A stretch of 64,000 nucleotides of DNA, taken from NCBI GenBank assembly GCA_964036315.1, contig OZ038517.1, forward strand, positions 13,986,272 to 14,050,271. The letters run 5' to 3'. How positions within the stretch are numbered: position 1 is the stretch's first letter; each line of letters opens with the position of its first letter. Of the stretch, positions 10,427 through 19,339 are shown piece by piece. Made by a program: the position numbers and the translations under genes. Source of the DNA: Acanthosepion esculentum (taxonomy: Eukaryota > Mollusca > Cephalopoda > Sepiida > Sepiidae). The notes beneath the pieces were generated by a model. That model had not been told where the DNA came from, did no database searches, and saw only the letters and a list, made by a program, of their open reading frames with translations.

Positions 10427-11012
10427 TCTCCTATATAATAAATGACAATGTCAATATGTCACACTTTTTCCACTTTTACTCCTACAGGCCATAGCCCAAC
10501 ATATCATACCATTTTGGAATCAGGCTGACACTGTGAGCAAGTTAAAAACATTCTGGGACAGATCTGGACCCACAATCCTGAAATTTTGAATTCCCAAGTT
10601 TTCATTACTGCGATTGTATTTGACGATGTTTTTATGCGATTTTTTGCGACAATTTTTTTTGTATGATAACAATTTTTATAACTTGGAAATAATTTTGTGA
10701 ATAATCAAAATTAATTGCGAAATCCAGTGAAAGTCACCCATGAAATAAAAATAATTGTTTATATGGAAAGTAAGGACCTACACACATCAAATTGTCTTTC
10801 AATTAAGTGGTGGCAGAAGAATTATCATTGGACTTTTAAAAGGTAAGCTTAAATATTAATGCAATACTTGCAGTGATCAATTTTAAGTTATTCTGTAGTT
10901 TATTGTTGCCTATCATATCTACTCCTCCTTACCTATTGTGATGAAGGCCCAACCAAGAACACTCCACAGGAACTAGCTTAAATGCTACCCAATAGGGCAG
11001 CTTTTAAGCTAG
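10427..11012 (+). mobile_element. Non-autonomous Helitron A
   Basis: Starts with TC directly after an A ('a|TCTCCTATATAATAAATG') and ends in CTAG directly before a T, which is the Helitron rule of insertion between A and T. The last 40 bases (10973-11012) form a strong hairpin with 10-bp outer arms CTAGCTTAAA/TTTAAGCTAG and inner GCT-CCC/GGG-AGC pairs. There are no Rep/helicase codons. Its 3' 350 bp are nearly identical to 28290-28639. The next Helitron begins at the very next base. Confidence 0.75.
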
Positions 11013-11034
11013 TCTCTATCTATAAAAGGCAGGA

Positions 11035-11095
<61 letters not shown>

Positions 11096-11447
11096 CAAAT
11101 GCACCGCCGCAATTTTTGACAGATTTGCACCAAAATTTACATGCACATGCTCCAAGTTAGCGGAAAGGCCAAGACCGACTTTGCATTTCCCAACTCCCAT
11201 CGATAATGGAAATAATTGATTTTTTCATGCGTCTACGGCATTTCAATTGGCTCATTCGCTTGCTTAAACACAAAGTTGATTCTGATTCCACAGAACTGGG
11301 TTGGGTGTGAAAAATTATTTGTTGTTAACATTCTTTTTTCATTCGGTTTTTCCAGTTACGAGTCCTTTTTTAAAGCTGATCATTTTGTGTTCATTTTGTT
11401 TAGTTCTTTTTTCGTAACAGATTTAATGTTTAGTATAGAGCTATTTA
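11013..11447 (+). mobile_element. Helitron B, 3'-truncated
   Basis: Begins 'TCTCTATCTATAAAAGGCAG' immediately after the CTAG of Helitron A, followed by a TG microsatellite and the body shared with 28640-29413. Compared with that full copy it has lost an internal piece after 'cgtctacggca'. Its 3' end is replaced at 'tatagagct' by the composite hammerhead/tRNA repeat. The same truncated junction recurs at 16025-16232, so this fused structure has itself been copied. Confidence 0.75.
11039..11091 (+). repeat. (TG)n microsatellite in Helitron 5' end
   Basis: About 25 TG units. The same position in the Helitron copies at 28147 and 28661 and in the minus copy near 62165 also carries TG/CA runs of other lengths, so the run is a variable part of the element. 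Confidence 0.95.
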
Positions 11448-12112
11448 CATTATTCGGACTATTGTCCACATCTTTGTCGCCATGTTTATCACAATGTTTT
11501 GGCTTTTCTAAGCTCCGGCCTTCTTCAGGTGGGTGGAATGTCGAACTGAACCCTTTATTTCGCTCACTGGGGTAGAAGACTGTTCTAGTTCCAAGTGCCA
11601 TGTTTAATGGATTTCAGTTATCAGTTATCTCCTGTTAATTCCCCTATTGAACTCACACTCTTTGGGTCCTGTCACTGGATCTAACCAACACCCTTGGGAC
11701 ACTTGGCACAGTGGATAAAGGCGTTGGTTAGATACAGTGACAGGATGCAAACAGTGTGAGTTCAGTACCTGGTTAAGGCAGTGGAGAACTTGGAAAGGGG
11801 AATTAACAGGAGATAACTGATAACTGACATCCATTAGACATGGCAAGTGGAACTAGAACAGTGTACCCCAGTGAGTGAAATAAAGGGTTCAGTTTGACAT
11901 TCCAACCACCTTAAGAAGGCCGAAGCGTACAACAGCCGAAACATTGTAATAAATATGGCGACAAAGATGAGGACAATAGTCCGAATAACGTAAATAGTGT
12001 ACATAATACCTCATCTCAGAAATATAGACAGATACTGAAAGGCTGCAACGTTGTAATAAATATGGCGACAAAGATGAGGACAATAGTCCGAATAACGTAA
12101 ATAGTGTAAGCT
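11448..12112. mobile_element. Composite repeat C1: hammerhead-like arms around tRNA-like core
   Basis: The left arm (11448-11531) and right arm (11900-12010) are inverted copies. Each contains a CTGAAGA / hairpin / GAAAC-like motif, on the minus strand at left and the plus strand at right, next to 'acaaagatgaggacaatag'. Between them is a tRNA-like unit with box A 'tggcacagtggataaagg' and box B 'gagttcagtacctgg', preceded by an inverted partial copy of itself. A second right arm follows at 12000-12112. Related composites lie at 15893, 35445 and 44466. Confidence 0.65.
11694..11775 (+). ncRNA. tRNA-like Pol III promoter unit in C1
   Basis: The box-A-like 'tggcacagtgg' and the box-B-like 'gagttcagtac' are about 50 bp apart, as in tRNA genes. 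There is no intact acceptor stem, so this is a SINE-type head, not a tRNA gene. Confidence 0.5.
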
Positions 12113-12655
12113 ATTTCAATATGCATATTCACACCTATGTAATTAGTTTGCATGAATGGAGGGGAGAACAGGGGTGTGGGGGGGGGAGAAGCAAGGGTGA
12201 AAAGACAGATTCGCAGAGGGAGCACAGTTGTGGAGATTCGTTATCACTCACAGCACAAAGAATATTCACCACTAGTTTAGTTGGCATCCTTGGAGATTAA
12301 AGGAAGAAACATGTCTGTAAATCTCCAACACATTTCTCAATATGCTTGCAGACTCTTGGCATCGACAGAGCCAAGACATGGGGTAGACAAACTTTTTTTT
12401 TTTTTTTTACGTAATTGCTGACTTTTGCATGGAAAAATTTTCCAACACCCACCTGTATAGCAAATATTTGGAAGTATCCATTGATGAAATGGGATACAAA
12501 GTCGAAAACTGGATTTTTGCTGGAAATTTTATACACACACTTAATATTTACAATTTATGTTTTTGCATGTTCATGTCCTGTGGTTATCAGTTGTGGAGAC
12601 AGAATGACAACCGATCTCCTCATCTCACCAGCATCTTTCTTAGTCTTCTTACTGT
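12113..12655. other. Unannotated interval
   Basis: Contains a G-run at 12177-12187 and a T-run at 12391-12408 but no defensible coding segment. Short open frames are AT-rich and resemble no family. Confidence 0.5.
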
Positions 12656-13126
12656 TTGGTTTGGCTTGTTTTGTTTTACAGCATAATCAACCCCAATGGG
12701 TTATTTAATACCGACAAAATTTTTATTGCTGGTAATGTGTTTTTCTTCAAAGATCTATTTCTGGGAATATTTTTCCTTGAAGAAATCTATAGCTGGTCAC
12801 ATTTTTTCCAAAGAATGTATAGCTGTTTGTATTGCTGGTATTTTTTTAAAGTATTGCTGATAATTTTTTCTTCAAAAAATAATAATAAAAATGGTAATAA
12901 TTTTTTTATTACAAAGTATTTCTGGTATTAAAACCTATTTTTACACAAGTTTGGCTGTTAACTATATACCCATAGCTGGGACCCTAACAGGTGCTACCAC
13001 CCCGGATCAGGGTGGACCTGGGAACACCAATAATTAAGAGATGGTTCCACGCTCCTCAAAACCTCCTGATCAGAGGCCTTGCTGTCAGATGTAGTTTATC
13101 GTCTTACCCAGGACGGCTTCTTACTG
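12656..13126 (+). mobile_element. SINE-like repeat family S5, long copy
   Basis: Begins around 'tttacagcataatcaacccc', has an internal region of degenerate 'attgctggtaat' repeats, and ends with a conserved block ('gggaccctaacaggtgctac', 'ggtggacctgggaac', 'cctcctgatcagaggcc'). The conserved block recurs in reverse at 36267-36420 and 40805-40985, and the other end at 17440, 17580, 36890 and 41870. No protein is encoded. The dispersed copies support a mobile family, but its promoter is not identified. Confidence 0.6.
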
Positions 13127-13127
13127 T

Positions 13128-14035
13128 TGTAACCTAGGAAAAGGTTACTGAATACGAATAACCAAAATGAAGGTTGGAAATGGAACAATAATATTTATAA
13201 CAGGAACAACATACAAGATTCGCCAGTGGTGTGTAGTAAGTAACCAACTGCTAGTGGTGAGCTAGAAGTGACTCAAGGTGAATTGAAAGCGAATCAAGGT
13301 GAGACCCAAGTAAAGATATTCACTAACCTCCCCACGTGGTCAGATGTGGCACAAGGCCAAATTTAATGTGGAGTGAACCAAGCCAGTAGGCTTGGCCAAA
13401 AATTTCCCGTAGATCCTGCAAACATGCGGTCAGGTGGCTATCTCCCCAGATGAGACTTTCGTCTAGAGGCAGACTTTCAACAGCACACTTGGAAGTGAAA
13501 CCCAAATGAAGATATTCACTGACCTCCCCACGCAGTCAGGTGTGGTACAAGGTCGAATTTAATGTGGGGCATCTGGCTCAGGCAAAAATACCCCTATAGG
13601 CCCTGTATACATGGGGCCGGGTAGCTGTCTACCACCCCAGACGAGAGACTGCCCTTTGGCATAGCCTTGTCTGGGTTTCTCTCTGCCCGGAGGTAGAGAG
13701 TCTGACAAGCACACTTGGAAGTGAATTGCAAGTGGAGATATTCACTAACTGCCCCACCCGGTCGAATGTGGCACAAGGCCGAGTTTATTGTGGGGTATCT
13801 GAGCCCGTAGGCTTGGCCAAAAATTCCCCGTAGACGCTGTAAAAAATGGGGTCGGGTAGCTGTCTACCACCCAAGACGAGACTTTGCCCTTTGGCATAGC
13901 CTCATCTGGGTTTCTCTCTGCCCAGAAACAGAGAGTCTGACAAGCACACTTGGAAGTGAATCCCACATACAATATATTTCACTGTATTTATAAGGATTGG
14001 GACATACCAATTATAGTCCATGGGTATGTTTCGAT
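13128..14035. mobile_element. Small inverted-repeat element carrying a minisatellite
   Basis: The left end 'ttgtaacctaggaaaaggtt' and right end 'gtccatgggtatgtt' are the same as those of the 215-bp element at 6588-6804. Here the middle is expanded by three tandem units of about 230 bp (13313-13960). It therefore looks like a filled version of the same transposon. No transposase is encoded. Confidence 0.55.
13313..13960. repeat. Tandem repeat, about 227-235 bp units, three copies
   Basis: Units begin with 'agatattcactaacctccc' at about 13313, 13508 and 13735. Spacing between the 'cacacttggaagtgaa' marks is 227 and 235 bp, neither divisible by three. The similar minus-strand peptides ('FTSKCACQTL') therefore cannot be one continuous repeat protein. 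Confidence 0.8.
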
Positions 14036-14437
14036 CCTCATAACACTTACGGTATAACACTTACAGACCCCCAAAATTACAGGGTTTGTACATTTTTAAT
14101 CTTTACTTAAATTTCTACTCTTACTCTCAATTTTTTTTAAAATCATTCCATCTCAAGCAAGGCAATAAAGTCACTAAGACGTAAGGGGTTAGTCAGAATC
14201 AAAGAAACTGAAAAAATGTTATTGAGAAGACGAGGACAATAGAAGAACAGGATTCAAGGATAAAGAAAATGATAATTGATGTTGTATTTAAATTTCTGAA
14301 GATCATAGTTCACACGAAAACAAGAAGTCGAAAGAGGGTTCCACAGGTGAGAAGTGCAGAAGAACCTGATAGCATAGAACTTATGGTTACAGCCATTTTA
14401 ACTATAAAGTGATGAGACCTAGCTGCCAATCTAGTAC

Positions 14438-14782
14438 GGATCTAGGTAAACTGCTTGAAATCGATTGCTCGAAAAATAATTTCTCAAACTATCAATTACT
14501 CGAAAGGCAGATTGCTCGAAGTAATTTTGAAGCTCGAAGCACCACGTAAGAAGTGTTGCATATAATATTTCATACTAATAGAGTAAATATTACCAACAAT
14601 AGTTATATATATATATATATATATATATTTTTTTATTTTTTTTAAATCATGAAGAATAACAGTAACAGGTTTCGAGCAATCTGCCTTTCGAGCAATTTAT
14701 AGTTTGAGAAATTATTTTTCAAGCAATTGATTTTGAGAAATTTATTGTCGAGCAATTGTATTCAAGCAATTTACTGGATAGC
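14438..14782. mobile_element. 345-bp foldback element with 9-bp target duplication
   Basis: Long inverted arms of about 80 bp are built from direct repeats of TCGAGCAAT or its variants (left arm 'cagattgctcgaa', right arm 'ttcgagcaatctgcctttcg'). ATCTAGTAC flanks both sides (14429-14437 and 14783-14791). It is non-coding and the middle contains a (TA)n run. The target length of 8-9 bp and the internally repetitive ends fit a foldback-type DNA transposon. Confidence 0.7.
14604..14629. repeat. (TA)n microsatellite in foldback loop
   Basis: Uninterrupted TA run at the centre of the foldback element. Confidence 0.9.
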
Positions 14783-14885
14783 ATCTAGTACTGCACTTAA
14801 ATTCATGAAGTCGAGATACCAAAAATGAAAACTCATCAGAACAACTACCATGAAAATATTTATAGAAAAGGTACAAGTAAATATA

Positions 14886-15082
14886 ATGAACCCAACTAGA
14901 ATTGGAACGCAGGTCCACAATTAACAATTCTGAGCCATTATCCATTACACCACCCACACATCCAAGCTTATAGTACCTAGTATTCCCAAGTGGTCACCCA
15001 TCTCGCTATTGACAAGGCTCGATGTTGCTTAACTTTGGTGATCATACAAGGGCTGGTGTTTCAACATGATATAACCATAAGC
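14886..15082 (-). mobile_element. 5S-rRNA/tRNA chimeric SINE, copy 1
   Basis: Read on the minus strand, a 5S-rRNA-like head (15082 to 14966) is followed at once by a tRNA-like unit ('ggtggtgtaatggataatgg', then box-B-like 'gttccaattc') and 'agttgggttcattatatt'. The same head, tRNA-like unit and body order is found at 33545-33813 and, decayed, at 34791-35045. It sits inside a LINE relic. Confidence 0.7.
14966..15082 (-). ncRNA. 5S-rRNA-derived SINE head
   Basis: The minus strand reads like animal 5S rRNA from 'gcttatggttatatcatg' through 'gatcaccaaagttaagcaac' (5S box A region) to 'gatgggtgaccacttgggaa' (box C region) and 'ctataagc'. Length of 117 bases is close to the usual 120. Several substitutions in paired regions make a functional rRNA gene unlikely. 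Confidence 0.75.
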
Positions 15083-15085
15083 CTA

Positions 15086-15220
15086 GGACAGAAGAGAGTT
15101 CCACAGGCGAGAAGTGGAAGAGAAGAAACTGTTAGCATAGAATTTACACTTACATCTATTTAAACAGTAAAATGATGAGACCTAACTGCCAATCTGTGCT
15201 TAAATTCATAAAGTCTAGAT
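15086..15220 (-). pseudogene. LINE RT tail fragment interrupted by hAT
   Basis: The common LINE sequence ('gagagttccacaggcgag' ... 'cttaaattcataaagtctag') breaks off at 15220 at the hAT left end. Its continuation ('accaaagaggaaagctcatc') appears at 16816. GTCTAGAT at 15213-15220 is the 8-bp target duplication. Confidence 0.65.
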
Positions 15221-15523
15221 CAGGGGGTCGGCAATCTTTTGCTGACTATTTGCCGACTTAGGGTTTTAAAATCATTCAGTGTGCCAACAGCATACATATT
15301 TTTATACAAGTCAAGGTCAATATACCTGTTCTACAATATATTTTATATAGCAATATATAGTATATATACTTTAGTATATATTAAATATTGAAACAGTTAA
15401 ATATCTTCTTTGCGTTGTAGTAGTTATTGGTTCGGACTTTGTGATGTCATTTGCGGAATTGTGCCATTGGAAATTGTTTGACGTGCCATGTGTGGCACGC
15501 ATGCTGTAGGTTGCCGACCCCAG
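15221..15523. mobile_element. Non-autonomous hAT element
   Basis: The left end 'cagggggtcggcaatcttt' and right end 'gtaggttgccgaccccag' are the classic hAT inverted repeats. The interior is AT-rich with 'gtgatgtcatttgcgg'. It is preceded by GTCTAGAT, an 8-bp target duplication characteristic of hAT, whose partner lies beyond the second copy at 16810. Confidence 0.7.
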
Positions 15524-15751
15524 CTACAAGCAACCTCCTACAATCAAAAATATGTTTTGGCTTTAAATAACATATAAAGGGTTGATAAACCGTAAAGAAA
15601 GTCAATCAATCAACCTGACAGAATATGGCACATGAAATGAACGTATTTATAAATTTTGCATTAAAAACATTTAGACTTCTTTTGGAAGGATTTTCAGTGC
15701 CAAAAATGGATTCAGCACCTCCCCAAATGCATAAGAATAGAAGTCTAGATC
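15524..15751. other. Spacer between two hAT copies
   Basis: Unassigned sequence ending 'agaagtctagat', which repeats the hAT target site. This suggests the second hAT copy arose with a piece of flank or by unequal duplication. Confidence 0.4.
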
Positions 15752-16809
15752 AAGGGTCAGCAACCTTTTGCTAACTATGTGCCCACTTAGGGTCTTAGAA
15801 TCATTCAGTATGCCAACAGCATACAATTTTTTATACAAGATAAGATCAATATACCTGTTCTACAATATGTTTTATATAGTAATATATACTTTAGTATCTG
15901 TCTATATTTCTGAGATGAGGTATTATGTACACTATTTACATTATTGTGCCTCAAGGACACATGGCACAGTGGATAAAGGTATTAGTTAGATCCAGTGACA
16001 GGACCCAAAGAGTGTGAGTTCACAGCATTTCAATTGGCTCATTCGCTTGCTTAAACACAAAGTTGATTCTGATTCCACAGAACTGGGTTGGGTGTGAAAA
16101 ATTATTTGTTGTTAACATTCTTTTTTCATTCGGTTTTTCCAGTTACGAGTCCTTTTTTAAAGCTGATCATTTTGTGTTCATTTTGTTTAGTTCTTTTTTC
16201 GTAACAGATTTAATGTTTAGTATAGAGCTATTTACATTATTCGGACTATTGTCCACATCTTTGTCGCCATGTTTATCACAATGTTTTGGCTTTTCTAAGC
16301 TCCAATTCCCCTATTGAACTCACACTCTTTGGGTCCTGTCACTGGATCTAACCAACACCCTTGGGACACTTGGCACAGTGGATAAAGGCGTTGGTTAGAT
16401 ACAGTGACAGGACGCAAACAGTGTGAGTTCAGTACCTGGTTAAGGCAGCGGAGAACTTTCAGAGGGGAATTAACAGGAGATAACTGATAACTGAAATCCA
16501 TTAAACATGGCACGTGGAACTAGAACAGTCTACCCCAGTGAGCGAAATAAAGGGTTCAGTTTGACATTCCAACCACCTGAAGAAGGCCGAAACGTTGTAA
16601 TAAATATGGCAACAAAGATGAGGACAATAGTCCAAATAATGTAAATAGTGTATATACTTTAATATATATTAAAACTGAAACAGCTAATATCTTTTTTACA
16701 TTGTAGTAGTTATTGGTTTGAACTTTGTGATGTCATTTGCGGCTGCCTGCCATTGGAAATTATTTGGCATGCCACGTGTGGAACGTGTGTTGTAGGTTGT
16801 TGACCTCTG
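15752..16809. mobile_element. Second hAT copy split by composite repeat
   Basis: The hAT left part (15752-15892) and right part (16649-16809) are homologous to 15221-15523 and are separated by composite repeat C2. The right end is followed by GTCTAGGT, matching the target site. The host sequence 'tatatactttagta' is repeated on both sides of C2, consistent with a target duplication of about 14 bp created by C2. Confidence 0.65.
15893..16648. mobile_element. Composite repeat C2 (hammerhead arms, tRNA-like core, Helitron piece)
   Basis: Begins 'tctgtctatatttctgagat', carries a plus-strand tRNA-like unit at 15960-16022, then the same Helitron B fragment as at 11231-11447, the minus arm, a second tRNA-like pair (16313-16440) and the plus right arm. 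The right-arm motif at 16577 keeps CTGAAGA and GAAAC but has lost the stem-loop between them. It has inserted into a hAT copy. Confidence 0.6.
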
Positions 16810-16815
16810 GTCTAG

Positions 16816-16980
16816 GTACCAAAGAGGAAAGCTCATCAAAACAATTACCATGAAAATATTTATAGAAAAGGCACCAGGAAACTATGTTACAACGTTTGCC
16901 GATCACATTTTTTCTTGACAAGTTGTATATCAAGGTTTGTACACTTCCATACTGGTTCAAATGAGTACACACTCATCCTT
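16816..16980 (-). pseudogene. LINE RT tail, continuation after hAT
   Basis: Minus-strand codons include 'LFYKYFHGNCFDELSSLV', the continuation of the fragment ending at 15220. The sequence decays after about 16900. Confidence 0.6.
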
Positions 16981-17149
16981 AAATATAATATGCCATATAT
17001 ATATAAGTTTTTTTAGCATGTAACAATTGAGGGGCAGTGTGCAAAATTTTGACAAGTGACGCAAAGAAGTCAAGACCGCCATTTAAAAAAAAAAAAAAAA
17101 AAGAAAAAAAGCTACCACACTGAAAACTACAGAGAGACTGCCCCAAACA

Positions 17150-17330
17150 ACGGTAACAGTAAGAACTAAATTCTAACTTATCTCTTGTATGCCCCGTTAC
17201 TACTAAGAAGTACGCACATATGTACTGACTCTTTCACACAAATGACAACCCACCCGATTCAAGTTATATTTGTTTTTGAAAAGAAAAAGAGGAACATTTA
17301 ATATTTTACTGTTTCTCACATACGTACATA
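17150..17330 (+). repeat. Direct repeat copy 1
   Basis: Block 'ctcttgtatgccccgttact' through 'gttatatttgtttttgaaaa' is repeated at 17640-17800. A partial inverted copy of its end occurs at 17930-17990. No coding content is seen. Confidence 0.7.
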
Positions 17331-17389
17331 AATTATATTTTTTTTTATTTCTTCCTAATTGACTCTAAGAAATAGATTTTTGACAAAAC

Positions 17390-17635
17390 AAAAATATTAC
17401 CAGAAAAAAAAAAATTAAAATTAAAAAAAATTAAAAAATTGTTGGCATTAAATAACCCATATACGTTTTGAAAAAATATTATTACCAGCTATATATTTTT
17501 GAGGAAAAAATATTTACAGAAATAGATTTTTGACAAATTACCAGAAAAAAAATAAAATAAAAATTTCTAAAAAAGTTGTCAGCATTAAATAACCCATTGA
17601 GGTTGATATGCCATAAAACGAAAAAAATCAACCAA
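17390..17635 (-). repeat. Two fragments of SINE-like family S5
   Basis: 'agaaatagatttttgacaaa' followed by 'ggcattaaataacccat' occurs twice (about 17368 and 17519), matching in reverse the start of the family copy at 12656. They lie between two direct repeats and may have been duplicated with them. Confidence 0.5.
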
Positions 17636-17639
17636 ATCA

Positions 17640-17800
17640 ATCTAACTATCTCTTGTATGCCCCGTTACTACTAAGAAGTACGAACACACATACTGACTCT
17701 TTCACGCGAACAATGACCGACCCAATTCGAGTTATATTTGTTTTTTAAAAGAAAAAGAGAAACTTTTAACGTTTCACTATTTATTTATTTATTTATTCAT
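17640..17800 (+). repeat. Direct repeat copy 2
   Basis: Second copy of the block at 17150-17330, about 480 bp downstream, with scattered substitutions. Confidence 0.7.
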
Positions 17801-18112
17801 TTATTTCTTCCTAATTGACCCTAAAAAGGAAATAAAATACAGTTAAGTTCATAAAACAAATATTTCTCTAATATTCAACACAACTAATGTTCCCCTAACT
17901 TATGTCCGTCTCTCATAATTTTTTTTTTTCTTTCCAAAAACAAATATAACTTGAATTTGGACGGGTGGGTCATCATTATTTTGAACACTTCCCCTCAACT
18001 ACCGCATTAAACGAAAATTACTTACAATATAACACATATTACTTATAATACATTCCTTCTTGCTGTCAGTTTTAATGGCATGGGTACACTCGTGTGTGTG
18101 TGTGTGTGTATT

Positions 18113-18286
18113 AACAGTTTGTGACTGGTAGGGGTAATTCCAAGGAGGATATTAAACCAGAGAGAGCTCAATGTAGACTACAGAGCATCATCATCATCAT
18201 TATTATTATTAATAATAATAATATTAATATTATTAATAATAATAATATTATTATTAATATTATTATTAATAATAATAATAATAATA
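18113..18286 (+). repeat. Dispersed repeat end with (ATT)n array
   Basis: 'gtgactggtaggggtaattc' ... 'gagagagctcaatgtagact' is followed by 'acagagc' and an imperfect ATC/ATT array. The same unit is present in reverse at 47440-47535 and, diverged, at 49535-49625. In both the 18 kb and 47 kb copies it abuts a foldback, so it is probably part of the same element. Confidence 0.6.
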
Positions 18287-18287
18287 A

Positions 18288-18437
18288 AAACCTTAAAGAT
18301 TCATTTCAGTTATGATTTATTTTGTGAATATTTATCTTCAGACCTAAATCACTTTGCTAAGAGATTTCAGTCTGAAGAGATGAATATATAGATATTCACA
18401 AAATAAATTATAACCGAAATGAATCTAAGGTTTTTTT
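18288..18437. mobile_element. Foldback with 58-bp arms
   Basis: The left arm 'aaaccttaaagattcatttc' is repeated inverted at the right end ('gaaatgaatctaaggttt'). The centre has CTGAAGAGA followed by a 7-bp stem TGAATAT/ATATTCA and CAAAA, a faint hammerhead-like arrangement also found at 47368. The arms extend through 'tttattttgtgaat'. Confidence 0.65.
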
Positions 18438-18441
18438 CTTG

Positions 18442-18443
<2 letters not shown>

Positions 18444-18480
<37 letters not shown>
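18444..18480. repeat. (TA)n microsatellite
   Basis: Uninterrupted TA run next to the foldback. Confidence 0.95.
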
Positions 18481-18481
<1 letters not shown>

Positions 18482-18769
18482 CACTTATGTAGCATTTATC
18501 TACATAAAAAATTTTTTTCTATTGTTCACATATTACAAGACTCAAGAGCCACTCAAGATACAGCATTCCCAAATTAGAATGCTGTAAAATGAAAGACAAT
18601 AAATGGGCTGTGACATCCTTTGAATTCTTAAAATGTGTCAAAATAAAATCCATTCTTGTACTAAAATTGTTCACATTCATCCAAAAGGAAAATAACAGAA
18701 CCAACGCCCAGGTCATTCCTGAGAACAGTTTGAGAATTTAAAATCCCATGGAACCAAACCCAACCCTTC

Positions 18770-19040
18770 TGAGAATCAGGAAAAACAAGATGTAAAAATT
18801 TTGATTTACTGAGCACAGGGAAGCTACATTACTGCATATTTTAGCTTTTCAGGGATAGATCTAAGTGCTCCATCTACTACAGGCACAACCTTAATCTTTA
18901 CATTCCACAGATTTCTCAGTTCTTAAGTGAGAGCTTTTGTTTTTTTGCTTTCATTTTGACATTTATGTTCAAGTATGACATCTTGAATATAATAGACAAT
19001 GAATGTCAAATGATCTATTTGACACCAGAAACCCACCAAA
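18770..19040 (-). pseudogene. Different LINE clade, RT C-terminal fragment
   Basis: The minus strand encodes 'ELRNLWNVKIKVVPVVDGAL' followed by 'RSIPEKL', the C-terminal signature of a widespread animal non-LTR reverse transcriptase distinct from the family at 5.4 kb. The frame breaks on both sides and no catalytic motif is seen. The stretch 18481-18760 may be further decayed sequence of the same element. Confidence 0.6.
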
Positions 19041-19339
19041 AGGCTTACCAAGCATTCATTGTCCAATTATACAATGAGACAGGTTTAAACGAAGGAGTGT
19101 GTTTTGCCTAAATACACCATGTTCAAAATCTGATCAAGCTAACTTTATTTTCCTTGTTCGCATTAATGAAATACAGCCATCTTGTTTGTGATCCTGACCT
19201 ATCTAACTATCCAGAGGTCAAGTGAATCTTATTATCTATCTAGCCTTCTATGTTCCACAAAGTATCAGACCTTTCCTGGCATGCACTATCTGAACAACAG
19301 TCAGATCAGACCAAAAATGGAGTATTGCTGCCAGACTGC

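Larger units (their letters stand above)
14130..14885 (-). pseudogene. LINE 3' end and RT tail, split by a foldback
   Basis: The 3' UTR (14130-14340) starts with 'tccatctcaagcaaggcaa'. The RT tail continues to 14437, is interrupted by the foldback at 14438-14782, and resumes at 14792 with codons for 'FYKYFHGSCSDEFSFLV'. It joins a chimeric SINE at about 14886. Removing the foldback and one copy of ATCTAGTAC restores collinearity with the copy at 5.4-5.9 kb. Confidence 0.65.

Noticed and set aside
13594..13972. Cysteine-bearing repeat protein (FTSKCACQTL)
   Set aside because: The tandem units are 227 and 235 bp, so the frame is not maintained; it lies inside a small transposon.
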